This document shows positions 45,034 through 54,967 of a stretch of DNA of 64,000 nt, piece after piece. Source of the DNA: Limisphaera sp. (GTDB lineage Bacteria > Verrucomicrobiota > Verrucomicrobiia > Limisphaerales > Limisphaeraceae). The first letter of the stretch is position 1, and each line of letters starts with the position of its first letter. The translations under genes were made by a program, and so were the position numbers. The notes under the pieces are model-generated. The model was not told where the DNA came from. It ran no database searches and saw only the letters and a list, made by a program, of their open reading frames with translations. The stretch lies in the NCBI GenBank assembly GCA_025057755.1, contig JANWVC010000007.1, positions 1-64,000 of the forward strand, in the 5' to 3' direction.

Positions 45034-45648
45034 ATGGCCATCATCAATCAAGCGACCCGAGAGCTCCAGGTAAAAATCGTTTACTACGGACCCGCCATGG
45101 GTGGGAAGACCACCAACCTGGTGCAGATCCACGATCACGTGCAGACCGCCGCAGGCAACAAGGGCAAATTAGTTTCCCTGGCCACCAGCTCGGATCGCAC
45201 CTTGTTCTTCGATTTCCTGCCCATTGAGGCCGTGTCGATTCGTGGATTTCGGACCAAGTTTCAACTCTACACTGTGCCCGGCCAGGTGATTTACAACACG
45301 ACGCGACAATTGGTCCTGCGCGGGGTGGACGGCATTGTTTTCGTCGCTGATTCTCAGTACGAAAAGATGGCTGAAAACGTTGAAAGTTTTCAGAATCTTC
45401 AGGACAACCTGCGCTCGTTGAAAATGGACCTGGACGAAATTCCTTACGTGCTGCAATACAACAAACGTGACCTGCCCAACGCCGCGCCTGTGGAATACTT
45501 GGAATTTGTACTCAACAACCGCGAGGTCCAGGTGCCCTCTATTACGGCTTCAGCCAGCCGGTGTGAGGGGGTCTTTGAGACCCTCAACATGATCACGCGC
45601 TTGTTGTTGCACAAGTTCATTCATCAAAGCATCCCACAATACGCATGA
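45034..45648 (+). CDS. mglA: MglA-type small Ras-like GTPase
   Basis: MglA is a bacterial Ras-like switch that sets cell polarity in gliding bacteria. The ATG at 45034 gives 204 residues; a longer open frame from 44659 only overlaps the scaffold gene. The P-loop is GPAMGGKTT (19-27), the switch II region reads TVPGQ (80-84) with no DxxG aspartate, as is usual in MglA proteins, and the base-recognition motif is NKRD (143-146). TSSDRTLFFDF (51-61) contains the switch I threonine. It lies between two roadblock-encoding genes, with only 1 base before the next start, the expected pairing of MglA with its MglB-type GAP. Whether this organism glides is not shown by the sequence. Confidence 0.93.
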   Translation: MAIINQATRELQVKIVYYGPAMGGKTTNLVQIHDHVQTAAGNKGKLVSLATSSDRTLFFDFLPIEAVSIRGFRTKFQLYTVPGQVIYNTTRQLVLRGVDGIVFVADSQYEKMAENVESFQNLQDNLRSLKMDLDEIPYVLQYNKRDLPNAAPVEYLEFVLNNREVQVPSITASASRCEGVFETLNMITRLLLHKFIHQSIPQYA

Positions 45649-45649
45649 C

Positions 45650-46129
45650 ATGGCTTCTCTGCCCCAGTTGCTCGAATCTGACGTGCAGGTCCTGGACGCC
45701 GTCCTGCGTGAGCTGCTCAAGCAGTGCGATGCCACGACGGCGTTGTTGACCGATCAAGCCGGATTTCTGATTACCCATCAAGGGGACGACCAACAGTTTG
45801 ATCTGACCAGCATGGCCGCCCTGGCAGCCGGCGCCTTCATGGCGAATCAGAGCATCGCCAACTTGCTGCATGAACCGAACTTCTTTAGCACCTACCAGCA
45901 GGGAGAACAGTACAGCCTCTTCATGCGATGCGTCGAGGGCGGTTGCATGCTCCTTGTGATTTTCCCGGCCCGCAACAGCGTGGGCGCAGTCAAATATTTT
46001 GCCAACACTGCTTGCGACCGATTGGCGGCCCAGTTACGGATCGCCCGCGAACGCAGTCCCGGCTCGGGCATCGATTTGGCCGAACTGAACCTGCTGGACA
46101 GCGAATCGCTGTTCCGTCGCAAGCCTTGA
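45650..46129 (+). CDS. MglB-like roadblock/LC7 protein
   Basis: The 159-residue protein is the third gene of the plus-strand operon, starting one base after the mglA stop. It has the roadblock order: an N-terminal helix (VLDAVLRELLKQCDATTALL), beta hairpin (TDQAGFLITHQG), a middle helix (SMAALAAGAFMANQSIANLL), strands (QYSLFMRCVEGGCMLLVIFP) and a terminal helix (AVKYFANTACDRLAAQLR). A C-terminal tail of about 25 residues follows. In Myxococcus MglB is the GTPase-activating partner of MglA; that role is inferred here from adjacency. It contains five cysteines, two (C93 and C99) close together in the strands, which is unusual but of unknown meaning. Confidence 0.82.
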   Translation: MASLPQLLESDVQVLDAVLRELLKQCDATTALLTDQAGFLITHQGDDQQFDLTSMAALAAGAFMANQSIANLLHEPNFFSTYQQGEQYSLFMRCVEGGCMLLVIFPARNSVGAVKYFANTACDRLAAQLRIARERSPGSGIDLAELNLLDSESLFRRKP

Positions 46130-46372
46130 AACCGCTTGTGCGCAGCCCAGTGTGGCCGCGTGCACCCCAACCGGATGGCGGGGACCTATTTGGCCCGATG
46201 AGTCGGAACGCCGTTCATCGGAAAAGGTCGTTGACGCTTGGATGAAGCGCTTTCATCCATTCAGTGCTTGTCACTGCAAAACGTGTTGGTAGGCGCCTGC
46301 CCGAGCCCGTTAAATGAGCCTTGGGCTCTTTCGCCCGATGCAGAAGTAGAAGCCGGAGGATCATTCGGAAGC

Positions 46373-46447
46373 TGGAGCCAGTTGTCGGATTCGAACCGAC
46401 GACCGTCCGATTACAAATCGGATGCTCTACCGCTGAGCTAAACTGGC
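46373..46447 (-). tRNA. tRNA-Thr (anticodon TGT)
   Basis: Read on the minus strand, the seven-base acceptor GCCAGTT pairs with AACTGGC, followed by a T discriminator and an encoded CCA. The D arm is GCTC-AGCGGTA-GAGC. The anticodon stem TCCGA/TCGGA closes a seven-base loop TTTGTAA with anticodon TGT, which reads ACA threonine codons. The T arm GTCGG-TTCGAAT-CCGAC is perfect. All four stems are complete. Confidence 0.97.
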
Positions 46448-47669
46448 TCACCTAGGTTTTATGCCAAACAGCCACTACTAGATTTAACTCCTTACGTTCG
46501 GGAGGTGCGGGAAGTCAAGTGTGACTGCCTAAACTGCCAATCTTGCAGACACAGCGAATTCACTGCCACCATAGCCCTGCTGCTACGGGAAATGGTCTAG
46601 GGGGAAACCTGCCGTCCTTTTGCCGGGTCATTATTTTGGACCGATCGACTGTTGCTGAGCCGCGCACGAGGATCCACTCAATGCGATTCCGCCTCGAGGC
46701 ATCCTTTCCAATCTGTTAGTTGTGCCCAAACCCGCTCCGATCCGGTCTCTGGCTACAGACCAAGTATTCATCAGGAAGCCATCCTGAGCGTGAATTGCGT
46801 ACGGAACGCCAACACCGGCGGCGCCATGGAAATCCCCTACCAGCAGCACAGATAAAGAGGCAGGCAGAGCCGCGACTTGTTCTCAGATGCGCCGGGCTAA
46901 CTTCTCTCGGACCAGCGGCACCTCGTGATCTAGGTGAGGGATCCAGAAGAGAAACCGGTTCCGCGTTTGCTGGTCCCCAAAGAGCACCCAGGTAACCATG
47001 CGGCGATTCCGGTTGTCCCCCGTGCTTGACGCGACCACTCGCGGTGTATCAGATAGCCAAAAATCATCAAACGCAGGCGGTTCGAGTCGTGTCCGACGAT
47101 AAAAGCCCTCCATGAACTCGCCCGGACTCCCGCCTTCTCGGCCCAGCCCGATCCAGTGATCGTCTTTCCGATCGCTGGCATGGTCTTTCAGTGGCTCGTG
47201 TAGGCCCTTTTGTGTTCCGATTCCACCTGGATTTCAGCCGTTGGATCAGCTCGGCTACTCATGGCCTTCGCATGGGCCATGCACATAGGCTCGCTGTGGA
47301 TGGGCATACTGCAAGTTGTAGGTTGCTGTCCACAATGTCTGAGACTCGCCGCTAGCGACCCGTGTCTGTCCAAGGAGTGGAGTCGAACCCACTCCCAGCC
47401 CCCACGTGACGTGCCAGTTCCATCGCCCAGCTTTCGCATTCCGTGCCGAGCTTTGTGGACGCGTCCTCCACTTTATGTGATCGGCTGGCTACCGCCTCCA
47501 GCAGATTGATTGTAGGGTCGGATCCGGTCGACCTGGGATTTCCAAACGCCTCCGGAAAAGAACCGGAGATTGTGTCTGTGGGTTTCGCGCGATCTTTAGA
47601 AGTCGCTGTTGCGGAGCCGACCGGCCTGGGTAGGTGACCGCCAAGACGATGTCGTGTTGCCATGGCGAT
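46448..47669. other. Gap of 1.2 kb without a convincing gene
   Basis: The stretch runs from the tRNA-Thr 5' end to the metallophosphoesterase 3' end. A minus-strand frame ending at 46883 stays open for about 105 codons and contains hydrophobic segments such as MVTWVLFG and RFLFWIPHL, but has no good start and no recognised family. A T-loop-like sequence lies near 47375-47394 without the remaining tRNA arms. Confidence 0.5.
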
Positions 47670-48794
47670 TCAACAAAAGTCATCGCTGTGCGATCCCGCC
47701 GGAGCAAGGTGGACCAAACCCTCGGTTTCCAGACTTTTCCCAGATTGAGGAGCCGGCTCTGGGACAGTCTGCCAACCGTAGCGATGGTATTGATAGTGGA
47801 ACGTCCCGTCATTGTAGAGGTCAACAACTGCGTACCCATAGTCGAACCGATCCTTGTGGACGCCCCGCCACCACGCAGAAGACACCGCACCAGTGGTGAT
47901 ATAAGTAATTGCGTCGAACTCAACCCGGTCCAGCATGTGCAGGTGCCCGCTTAGACACAGGCGCACGTTGCCGTGCTGCCGCAAGAGCGCATGAATGGCC
48001 GGTCCATCCAGGTGCATGAGAGCCCGGCCCACGGTGAGATTCCCGTCCTCGGAAACACGGGCGTTTTCCAACAATCCGGCTGCAGAGACAATGGGGATAT
48101 GAGACAGGACCACGACAGGGCGGATTTTGGGGATCTTTTGCAGTTCCGTGCGGAGCCAGGCTAGTTGCTCTTCTCCAAGATATGCCCGGTAACTATTTTC
48201 CCAAGGATCGATCGAATCCAAGACGATGAAATGCCAGCCGGCACGCTCAAACGTGCGATAGGGTGCTTCCAATTGCAGGGCTTCCAACGCCCATCGTTTG
48301 CCCCATAAGGGCTCTTGCCCCGTGGTGCCGGACCGCTTCCGGTTCAAACCCCAACAATCATGGTTTCCGATTGCATGTTCCACTGGTAGCGAACACTCGG
48401 CTTTCAAAATCTTGCGCCACAGATCCCACTGCAGACGGGTCCGATCGGCATCCGCAGCCATGGCATCCATGATGCTGTCGCCTGTGTTCACGATGAGTTC
48501 CGGTGGATCGGGCAAAGATTGCAAATGATGCAAACAGGCGACCAAACCGCGAGCTGCGCCGAGTTCCGGTTGAACATGCACGTCCGTGATGTGCGCCAAG
48601 CGTAACGCCCGACGCCGTTTTGCAACAGGGACTTCTTGCGCCGCAGTCCTCAGACCGGCGCATGCGCCTAACAAGCTCAAGGTCAAACCGAAGCAACCTC
48701 GCAACCATGCGCGCCGATTACACACGCCGTTTTGCACAAATGTTTGGTGCCAGCTCTTTTTGGAAGTCGTGGAGCCGAGTTCAGATGGCCTCAT
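47670..48794 (-). CDS. Tat-exported metallophosphoesterase
   Basis: This calcineurin-type phosphoesterase is 374 residues long. The N-terminus carries a twin-arginine-like segment NRRAWLRG (26-33) and a hydrophobic stretch to about residue 50. Metal ligands of the family are all present: D71-x-H73 (ITDVHV), D106 (NTGDS), N144-H145-D146 (AIGNHDC), H232 (LSHIPI) and H284-x-H286 (SGHLHM). Two metals, usually Fe, Mn or Zn, would be bound in the periplasm or outside the cell. Substrates range from phosphomonoesters to cyclic nucleotides and cannot be fixed here. The closest gene on the same strand is the DNRLRE protein, which ends 24 bases before this start, so co-transcription is possible. Confidence 0.9.
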   Translation of the reverse strand: MRPSELGSTTSKKSWHQTFVQNGVCNRRAWLRGCFGLTLSLLGACAGLRTAAQEVPVAKRRRALRLAHITDVHVQPELGAARGLVACLHHLQSLPDPPELIVNTGDSIMDAMAADADRTRLQWDLWRKILKAECSLPVEHAIGNHDCWGLNRKRSGTTGQEPLWGKRWALEALQLEAPYRTFERAGWHFIVLDSIDPWENSYRAYLGEEQLAWLRTELQKIPKIRPVVVLSHIPIVSAAGLLENARVSEDGNLTVGRALMHLDGPAIHALLRQHGNVRLCLSGHLHMLDRVEFDAITYITTGAVSSAWWRGVHKDRFDYGYAVVDLYNDGTFHYQYHRYGWQTVPEPAPQSGKSLETEGLVHLAPAGSHSDDFC

Positions 48795-48818
48795 ACACAG
48801 CCCTTAAGACCGATTGTT

Positions 48819-51800
48819 TTACTGCTCGAAACTACTGAATTCTAATTGAGCCCGGTAAAACTGGGCCGCTGAATGATCCATGTTCACAGGAATCGTCCGC
48901 CGACCGTTTTCATCCAAGGTAATCCGTTTTACGTCGGACCACGGGCCCGCCAGTTGCGGCGCGGCTTGGAGCCGCACAGAGGCGCCCGCGGGCCCTTCAA
49001 GTTGGAGGATTAGGAGGAATCCATCTCGACTCCATCCCGTAATCTGCAGTAGCTCGGGCGCAGAAATAGCGCGGTAGTACACGCGCAGCCGCGGTCGCTC
49101 TTCCAGAACTGGGTGCTCTGACATGGACAAGCCCCAGCCGTCCGAGCCCCCCTCCCACGGTAAAATCGCCCATCCATAATTAGGCCGGATCCCTCGTATC
49201 CAGGCCGCCACGTCCGATGTTACTTCAAAGCTCATGTAACCGCCGCATACATTGGGATTCAGATTGGGTTGACCAGCTGTCACTGTGGGAAGAAGTAAAA
49301 CGTTGGTGCCGTCTGGACGAAGGGCGCCGCCCAGGCTGTTCCATGTATCGGTATCTTCCCAAGGGCGCAACATAGCGTGAAAGCTCCCGCCGTCACCGTA
49401 ACCGTTGCCATTCGAAGTGGTTAGGTCGAGCAAGGCCATTTCGACTGTTGCATGGACAGGTATCTGCCTTGATGCGTTCCCCGCCATGTTTTCGAACCGG
49501 AGCAACACAATGTCTGGATTGTATACGTCTGATGGATTGACTGCCCAGTCTACAAATACAGCCGTGGCGGTTGCTGCGGTTGCGTCGGGACTGTTCATCC
49601 GGACCCGTGTGTCGAAACAGCCTTGGTACCCATCGACTCCGTTTTGGAATAGAGCCAGGGACAGCTCGTTCGTGGGCATCCACCAGACGCGCAGCCGCGG
49701 GCGTAACGCTGCGTTGGGATGCTCACACGCGCTGAAAGCCAGGCCGTCCGTGCCGTTGCCCCAATCCGGGTTCAACTCACTGTTCCACGGGAGGATCACC
49801 CATCCGTGATTGGTCTCGCCATTGACCCAGGCTTGGACGTCTGCTCGAACGCCCACACTGACCACCCCTGTGCCGGTGTCTCCTGTCACTGCTGGCACGC
49901 CCCAGAAACTCTCATATGTTTGTCGGGCAGTATAGCCGTCGGGTTGGATGCCGTACCCAAAGGTCCTCCACGTGGAGGTTTGATCGTCCCAGGGCATTAT
50001 CATGCGGTAGAGAGGTCCACCGTCGCCTGCATCCACGACATGCAAGAGCAACTCGGCGGCCAGGATGTGGGCTCCGGGGGGGATCTGCCCGGGCTCAGAC
50101 CCCACGAGCTGATCGAATCGCAGCAGGACTTGCGATTGGTTGGCCACGTCTGGATCGCGATAGTCCAGCCACATGCGAGGATTGTTTGTGTCTGGATTGT
50201 GACCGGCGGGCCAGGGTGTGTCCGGCCGAGCCTCATAAAGCTGAAGATCCGTAGCGCCGTTGTAAACGCCGTAACCGGAATCAAAACCGTTTTGCAAGTC
50301 CAATAGACGCACGCGGCTTATCCGCAGAGGCTTGACCGCGGTGTGCGCCCCACCATCCGGGTGAGCGGCGGTGACCACGATTCGTGTCCGGCGAGGAGTT
50401 GGTTCGTGTTGCGACGTGTTGAACACAATCTGACGCAATACTCGTTCAGCGACCCCTGCAGAAGCAAGAGCAGTGAAACGAATTACCAGCGGTTGACCAT
50501 GGTGACCTCCTTGCATCGTTGCGATTCGATTCGTGCCAAGGTACAGGTCCGGCCCCGAGAGACCGAAAGGGATATCCCCCGGCCCATTTGTACGTATAGC
50601 GAATTGGTCCGCCGCCGAGACAGGAGGCGTTACTTCCAATTGGAGCACGACACCGTCGTAATGGATCTGATATGGATCCTGAAGCTGTGCCCGGGGATCG
50701 ACAATCACAGGATGATGTCCGACGGCGAACCACGTTTCGTCGGAGGAAAGGCCCAAACGCGGTTCGTTATCTCGTGTAACAGCTCGGATCTGCCATGTGC
50801 CCAACGGCGCGTAATGAGGATCTGCCGATTCCACGGTGAGGAACAGCGACCAGGTGATGTCGCCCCCATACACCTTGTCATCCGAAGCACGGAAGGTCAC
50901 CCCTTGGGGCAGATCCCATCGATCAGGCTCGAACACGAGTCGGCTCGGCACTGTTTCGGCGCCGCGCGCCGGGTCCGAGGACCGGACTTCCACGACCACG
51001 GGAGCTGTGGGTCGGCTGGCCAGGCGATACGTGACTTCCATGAGCTGCCCCTCAACGAGTTCCAGTTGCGCTAGCGATGGTTCCATCCGAATGGCGGCCA
51101 TGTCGTTGTCGAAATTTGTACCCTGAACAACCGGACCCGGGACACCATGCCATGCAGGATCGGCGGAAATGGTGGGCCCAATGCGAATCAGGAAAGGTTG
51201 CGGACCATCTATGACGGAATCATCTCGGCCCCCGACGGTGACAATTTGGGGCGCGTCCCAAGCATCCGGTTCTACAACGAGGCTCTTCGGCCAAAGATCG
51301 ACTTCGGCACTCGGTTCGACCTCCATCGAAATGGCGACGGTCGCTCCGGGTCGACCCGTCAGTCGAACCGTGAACGAGGTTGTGCGGCCTGTTTCATCCG
51401 TGGCCAAACCGGCGAGCGGTGCCACCACCAGGCCGGCCTGATCGTTGTCAAGGTTGACTCCGGGAATCTCCATTGTGGCAAGTTGGGCATAGTCTGGATC
51501 TTCCGACAGGATCGGGCCCAGTTGTAGGACGAAGGACTGAGGACCATCCAGCCGCGCGTCATCCAGTCCGGTGAGGGTAATACTCTGCGGTTGGCTCCAG
51601 TCCTCCGGCTGGAACGTCAAGATTGTGGGTTCTATGCGCACTTCGGTCGGTTGATTCACCGTTACGGAGATTGTCACGGGAGCGGTCGGCTGCGTATCCA
51701 AAGCGACGTGGACTAGCTGCTGCAGCCCGTCTTCGCTGACGGTCAGGCCGGTGACGGGCGACACGCGAAGGCCGGGCGTGGGGCCCGGGATGAACACGAA

Positions 51801-53015
51801 AGAGGCCACAGGCGTGCCCCCACGGGGCGTTTCTAAGGGTGGCGCAAAGGGCCCGTTGGTAGGAGCGGGCAAATCGCGAGACTCGATGATCCATCCGTCG
51901 CCGGAGGCATTGAGTTGATACGTGATGATATTGTCCCGATTGTCCAGCTCACCGCCCTCTGGTGAAACCAGTAAGATCCCAAACCGAGGATTGTGCCCTT
52001 GGATCTTAAGTTCCCAACGCCCGGTGCCCAAGGGTGTGACCGTGAAAGGGGGCTGGGCTCCGCTGTGGAGCAGAATCGTGCCGTTGCCGCCGAACCGGCC
52101 AACCACAAGATGCGGATCGTTTTTGGGCACATAGACAAAGGCCAAGGGATCTTGCTCGGTCGAGGCGCCGTCGGTGCCGTTATCCTTGGAATATACAACC
52201 CATGTACCGTTGGTCGGATTCACCCAGCTTAATGCGTAATTATCTTCATTTTTTGCTCCCACAACCAGCAACACACCGTCGGTACGTCCATCGATGCCGA
52301 AGTCGCGCAGGTCCACCAGAGCCCGTCCAGACCCAAGGTCCACAAAGTGTCGGCCCAACGCCAGTCCGGGCGAACCGGTAAACAGGTCGTTCGCTCCGCC
52401 GTTGGCGCCTGCGCTGTTCCGAGCAAAGCCGCCCAGGTAGCGGTCATAGGGAAACCATGCCACAGCAAGGTCTGTGTCCCATTCGATGACCGACGCAGAA
52501 AGGGCGTTGGGCCAAACGAGGCTGACCGGGATCCAGTAACTACCGGCTCGTTCGTGACCGGCCCGATAATAGTCGATGTGCGCTGTAGCATAGTTCGTCC
52601 CGGGATAAAGCGGATGCTCGAGAGCCCGTCCGTTCTCACGAACAGAGGGAATCAGGATGCCACGTTCCACGTCATCGGAGAAATCGGGGCCGATCTGCAC
52701 GGCGTAATCTCCGTTGTTGACGTGTTCGGGTACAATCCGCAGGTCGCCGATGGCATACTCAATCCGCACCTGCACGGAGCCCGTGGTGTTTAAAAAGTTA
52801 ATGGGCTCGACCCGAAGTCGCGCGGCCACAACTTCATGCGGAGGCGCTGGGGCGGCTTGCCCCGTGGTCGTTGCCAAGGGCAACGGCACCATCCAAAGGG
52901 TGCAGTGCGTCAGGAGCCAGTGCCAAACGGGCCTTGAGGTGCGGCGCAACCGAGCCGTTTGCTTTGAGCAAATGCATTCCGGCATGGAAGACTGAGAACG
53001 ATTCATACACAGCAT
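48819..53015 (-). CDS. Giant secreted protein with three Calx-like repeats and two DNRLRE-type domains, about 1398 aa
   Basis: The ATG at 53015 is chosen over a TTG at 53021 and an ATG at 53006; all keep a hydrophobic signal segment ending near residue 57. A beta-rich N-terminal region (60-410) includes DNRDNIITYQL. Three repeats of about 110 residues follow (about 415-523, 524-636, 637-745), each with F-PE-W--PQ-hT--G-DD-(x)DG---F. After a linker (750-900), two DNRLRE-type beta domains lie at about 902-1112 and 1116-1345, with paired motifs LLRFDQL/LLRFENM, WDDQTSTW/WEDTDTW and GWVILPW/GWAILPW. A small C-terminal domain ends the chain. DNRLRE domains occur in secreted and surface proteins of several phyla. 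The preceding prepilin-like gene ends nine bases upstream. Confidence 0.85.
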   Translation of the reverse strand: MLCMNRSQSSMPECICSKQTARLRRTSRPVWHWLLTHCTLWMVPLPLATTTGQAAPAPPHEVVAARLRVEPINFLNTTGSVQVRIEYAIGDLRIVPEHVNNGDYAVQIGPDFSDDVERGILIPSVRENGRALEHPLYPGTNYATAHIDYYRAGHERAGSYWIPVSLVWPNALSASVIEWDTDLAVAWFPYDRYLGGFARNSAGANGGANDLFTGSPGLALGRHFVDLGSGRALVDLRDFGIDGRTDGVLLVVGAKNEDNYALSWVNPTNGTWVVYSKDNGTDGASTEQDPLAFVYVPKNDPHLVVGRFGGNGTILLHSGAQPPFTVTPLGTGRWELKIQGHNPRFGILLVSPEGGELDNRDNIITYQLNASGDGWIIESRDLPAPTNGPFAPPLETPRGGTPVASFVFIPGPTPGLRVSPVTGLTVSEDGLQQLVHVALDTQPTAPVTISVTVNQPTEVRIEPTILTFQPEDWSQPQSITLTGLDDARLDGPQSFVLQLGPILSEDPDYAQLATMEIPGVNLDNDQAGLVVAPLAGLATDETGRTTSFTVRLTGRPGATVAISMEVEPSAEVDLWPKSLVVEPDAWDAPQIVTVGGRDDSVIDGPQPFLIRIGPTISADPAWHGVPGPVVQGTNFDNDMAAIRMEPSLAQLELVEGQLMEVTYRLASRPTAPVVVEVRSSDPARGAETVPSRLVFEPDRWDLPQGVTFRASDDKVYGGDITWSLFLTVESADPHYAPLGTWQIRAVTRDNEPRLGLSSDETWFAVGHHPVIVDPRAQLQDPYQIHYDGVVLQLEVTPPVSAADQFAIRTNGPGDIPFGLSGPDLYLGTNRIATMQGGHHGQPLVIRFTALASAGVAERVLRQIVFNTSQHEPTPRRTRIVVTAAHPDGGAHTAVKPLRISRVRLLDLQNGFDSGYGVYNGATDLQLYEARPDTPWPAGHNPDTNNPRMWLDYRDPDVANQSQVLLRFDQLVGSEPGQIPPGAHILAAELLLHVVDAGDGGPLYRMIMPWDDQTSTWRTFGYGIQPDGYTARQTYESFWGVPAVTGDTGTGVVSVGVRADVQAWVNGETNHGWVILPWNSELNPDWGNGTDGLAFSACEHPNAALRPRLRVWWMPTNELSLALFQNGVDGYQGCFDTRVRMNSPDATAATATAVFVDWAVNPSDVYNPDIVLLRFENMAGNASRQIPVHATVEMALLDLTTSNGNGYGDGGSFHAMLRPWEDTDTWNSLGGALRPDGTNVLLLPTVTAGQPNLNPNVCGGYMSFEVTSDVAAWIRGIRPNYGWAILPWEGGSDGWGLSMSEHPVLEERPRLRVYYRAISAPELLQITGWSRDGFLLILQLEGPAGASVRLQAAPQLAGPWSDVKRITLDENGRRTIPVNMDHSAAQFYRAQLEFSSFEQ

Positions 53016-53024
53016 ATCCAACGT

Positions 53025-53894
53025 TTACAGCGGATTCAGGGTTCGGCCGTTTTGACTGGTGTTTCGCACATGGTCATACCGCGTGCGGCTGATCCACTCG
53101 GCGTGACCATCACAAAAGCTAAAGTTGGCTCCCGCCGCCCCGTGGTTGTCCATGGGATCGGGCCAGTTGTTGGTGTCACCCGGACCGGAATCATCATCTC
53201 CATCAAAAATCAGGAAGATCCGTGAAGGGCCCGGTCGCGTGCCCTGGGGCAGACCCGTATAACGGTCCTCGACATACAGGGTGAAGTGTTGAATGGACCG
53301 TTCTGTTTTCTTGGTGGTAACCGCCGCACCTGAAACAATCATACTGAAGTTACCGAAGCACTCATAACTCGTGCCAGGGGCCTTGTGATCGCGGGCGTTG
53401 TCCAACAAATCGGTCCATACCCGGATGCCATCGTAACTCGTCAGGTTGGTACGGATGTAATTGGCCGTGGCTGGACAAGCATAGGAAGCCAGCGTCGGCA
53501 TATAGGCATACAACCAGTTGAGATCGTCGTCCGCGCTGTCCCGGTCCGTGTAGGGCGCTAACGTGGGTGGCACACGGTATCGACTCGGAAGGGACGGAGC
53601 CGACAGGTGGCCGTTGTGATCCATGGCGTACAGGGTGCTCCCTAGTCCCAATTGTCGCAGGTTGTTCAGACATGCGGTCCGTTTGGCCAGCGCCTTGGCC
53701 CTCTGCAAGGCCGGCATGAGAAAAGCGGCCAGGATCGCAACGATGCTGACTACCACCAGCAACTCTAAGAGCGTGAACGCGGCGTTTGGACGAAGCTCAC
53801 GGCGGCCGTCAGGCGCAATAGAGTCAGGTCGCATCAGAGGCGAACGGACCTCGGCGCTGTTGGGATTCGGGTGGGAGGGATATTGCGTCAACAT
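53025..53894 (-). CDS. Prepilin-like protein with N-terminal methylation motif and H-X9-DG tail
   Basis: The start is placed at 53894, which has AAGGAG twelve bases upstream; ATGs at 53906, 53948 and 53834 are alternatives. The type III leader ends before [19 protein letters not shown], again with alanine at the -1 position. A long helix ([22 protein letters not shown]) follows. The C-terminal half has CPATANYI and the H-X9-DG segment [13 protein letters not shown]. Length is 289 residues with this start. It is directly upstream of the giant DNRLRE protein and may be co-transcribed with it. No type II secretion ATPase, secretin or prepilin peptidase is in the window. Confidence 0.82.
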   Translation of the reverse strand: MLTQYPSHPNPNSAEVRSPLMRPDSIAPDGRRELRPNAAFTLLELLVVVSIVAILAAFLMPALQRAKALAKRTACLNNLRQLGLGSTLYAMDHNGHLSAPSLPSRYRVPPTLAPYTDRDSADDDLNWLYAYMPTLASYACPATANYIRTNLTSYDGIRVWTDLLDNARDHKAPGTSYECFGNFSMIVSGAAVTTKKTERSIQHFTLYVEDRYTGLPQGTRPGPSRIFLIFDGDDDSGPGDTNNWPDPMDNHGAAGANFSFCDGHAEWISRTRYDHVRNTSQNGRTLNPL

Positions 53895-54967
53895 AATCCT
53901 TGGCATCTCCTTAGGGGCACACTCTGATGGAAAACTGCATGCTTCCATTCGCGCGGGGTACCATGGTCACATTCCTTTGCGAAATCCTCACGCAAGGGTG
54001 ACAAGTTGGTGAAGATGTGGAAGCCGTCGCGTGCACTAACCAGCAGTGTAAAGACGGCCATGAAGGATACGGCGCAAAACCGCGCCTCTTGGCGCCACTG
54101 CAGGACAAGGTCTATGTGTTTATCATCAGAAGTCCAGCGGTGTGGATCGCCAAGGAATTGCATGTGGGGTAATGTCGTTTTAGGGGTAGGAGCCCGAGAG
54201 GTACGGAACGGTGAGAGAGCAGAACACGGACCTCAGACTTCGTGTGTTGGCAGGGTCGTAACTCCTGCCGTTTCGGTGGACCTTGGTACTGTTGGTAATT
54301 GAAAGCTGGAGCTGAAAAGGCCCTTACAAGAGTTCGCCTTAGACTTGGGCGGCCTGGGAGGGACGGTGGCATTATGAGGCTCACCGTTCGCTCGTGGGAG
54401 GGTTAAATAGGAAGCCTCAGAAGCGTCTTGTGATCACGTGCTCGCAGCCGGCTAGGTGATGGTTCCTGGCACGGGCTTCCCGTCATGCTAAGTAATTGTT
54501 GTTTAGGGAAAGTTGACAATGCATCGTGCGCGCATTGCTGACGGTGTATGACGCTGGCACGGGGCATCTTGCGGCTCCGCGGCCTGGCCGGCAGGATACG
54601 GGTTGTCATTGCCCACTGAAGTGCTCCTACGGCACCTCGTACGCTCATCACGTAAGCGGAAGCCGTTCCCTAGTAAAAGCGTCATAAATGAAACTGCCTC
54701 GTGCCGGGCGTGGTGGCATCTGGCAGCTGTCGTGGAACATCCTCCGTAGAGAAGGCGCTTCTTAGAGTTCAATGATTTGCTGGGACCGAATCGACCCACG
54801 GTGGGCTGTGCAATCGAAACCGCGTTGACGATGATCCCGGGAGACACCGGTGGGTAGTTGCTATTCTTGGCCGATATCAGAGTTGGACTCTGTGGTTTGG
54901 GCGTACTCCTTCTCTGGGAAAGGCCTTGTGAGGCTGCAGAGGCCCGATAGTATGGCTGTTCGTAGGC
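53895..54967. other. Gap of about 1.1 kb without a recognisable gene
   Basis: This divergent region separates the prepilin-like gene (minus) from the NtrC-type regulator (plus). A 170-codon minus-strand frame (54503-55015) overlaps the regulator start and has no domain. No sigma-54 consensus pair was recognised. Confidence 0.5.

Noticed and set aside
47375-47394. tRNA T-loop-like hairpin on the minus strand
   Set aside because: It has a six-base stem but an eight-base loop, and no acceptor, CCA end or anticodon arm can be placed.
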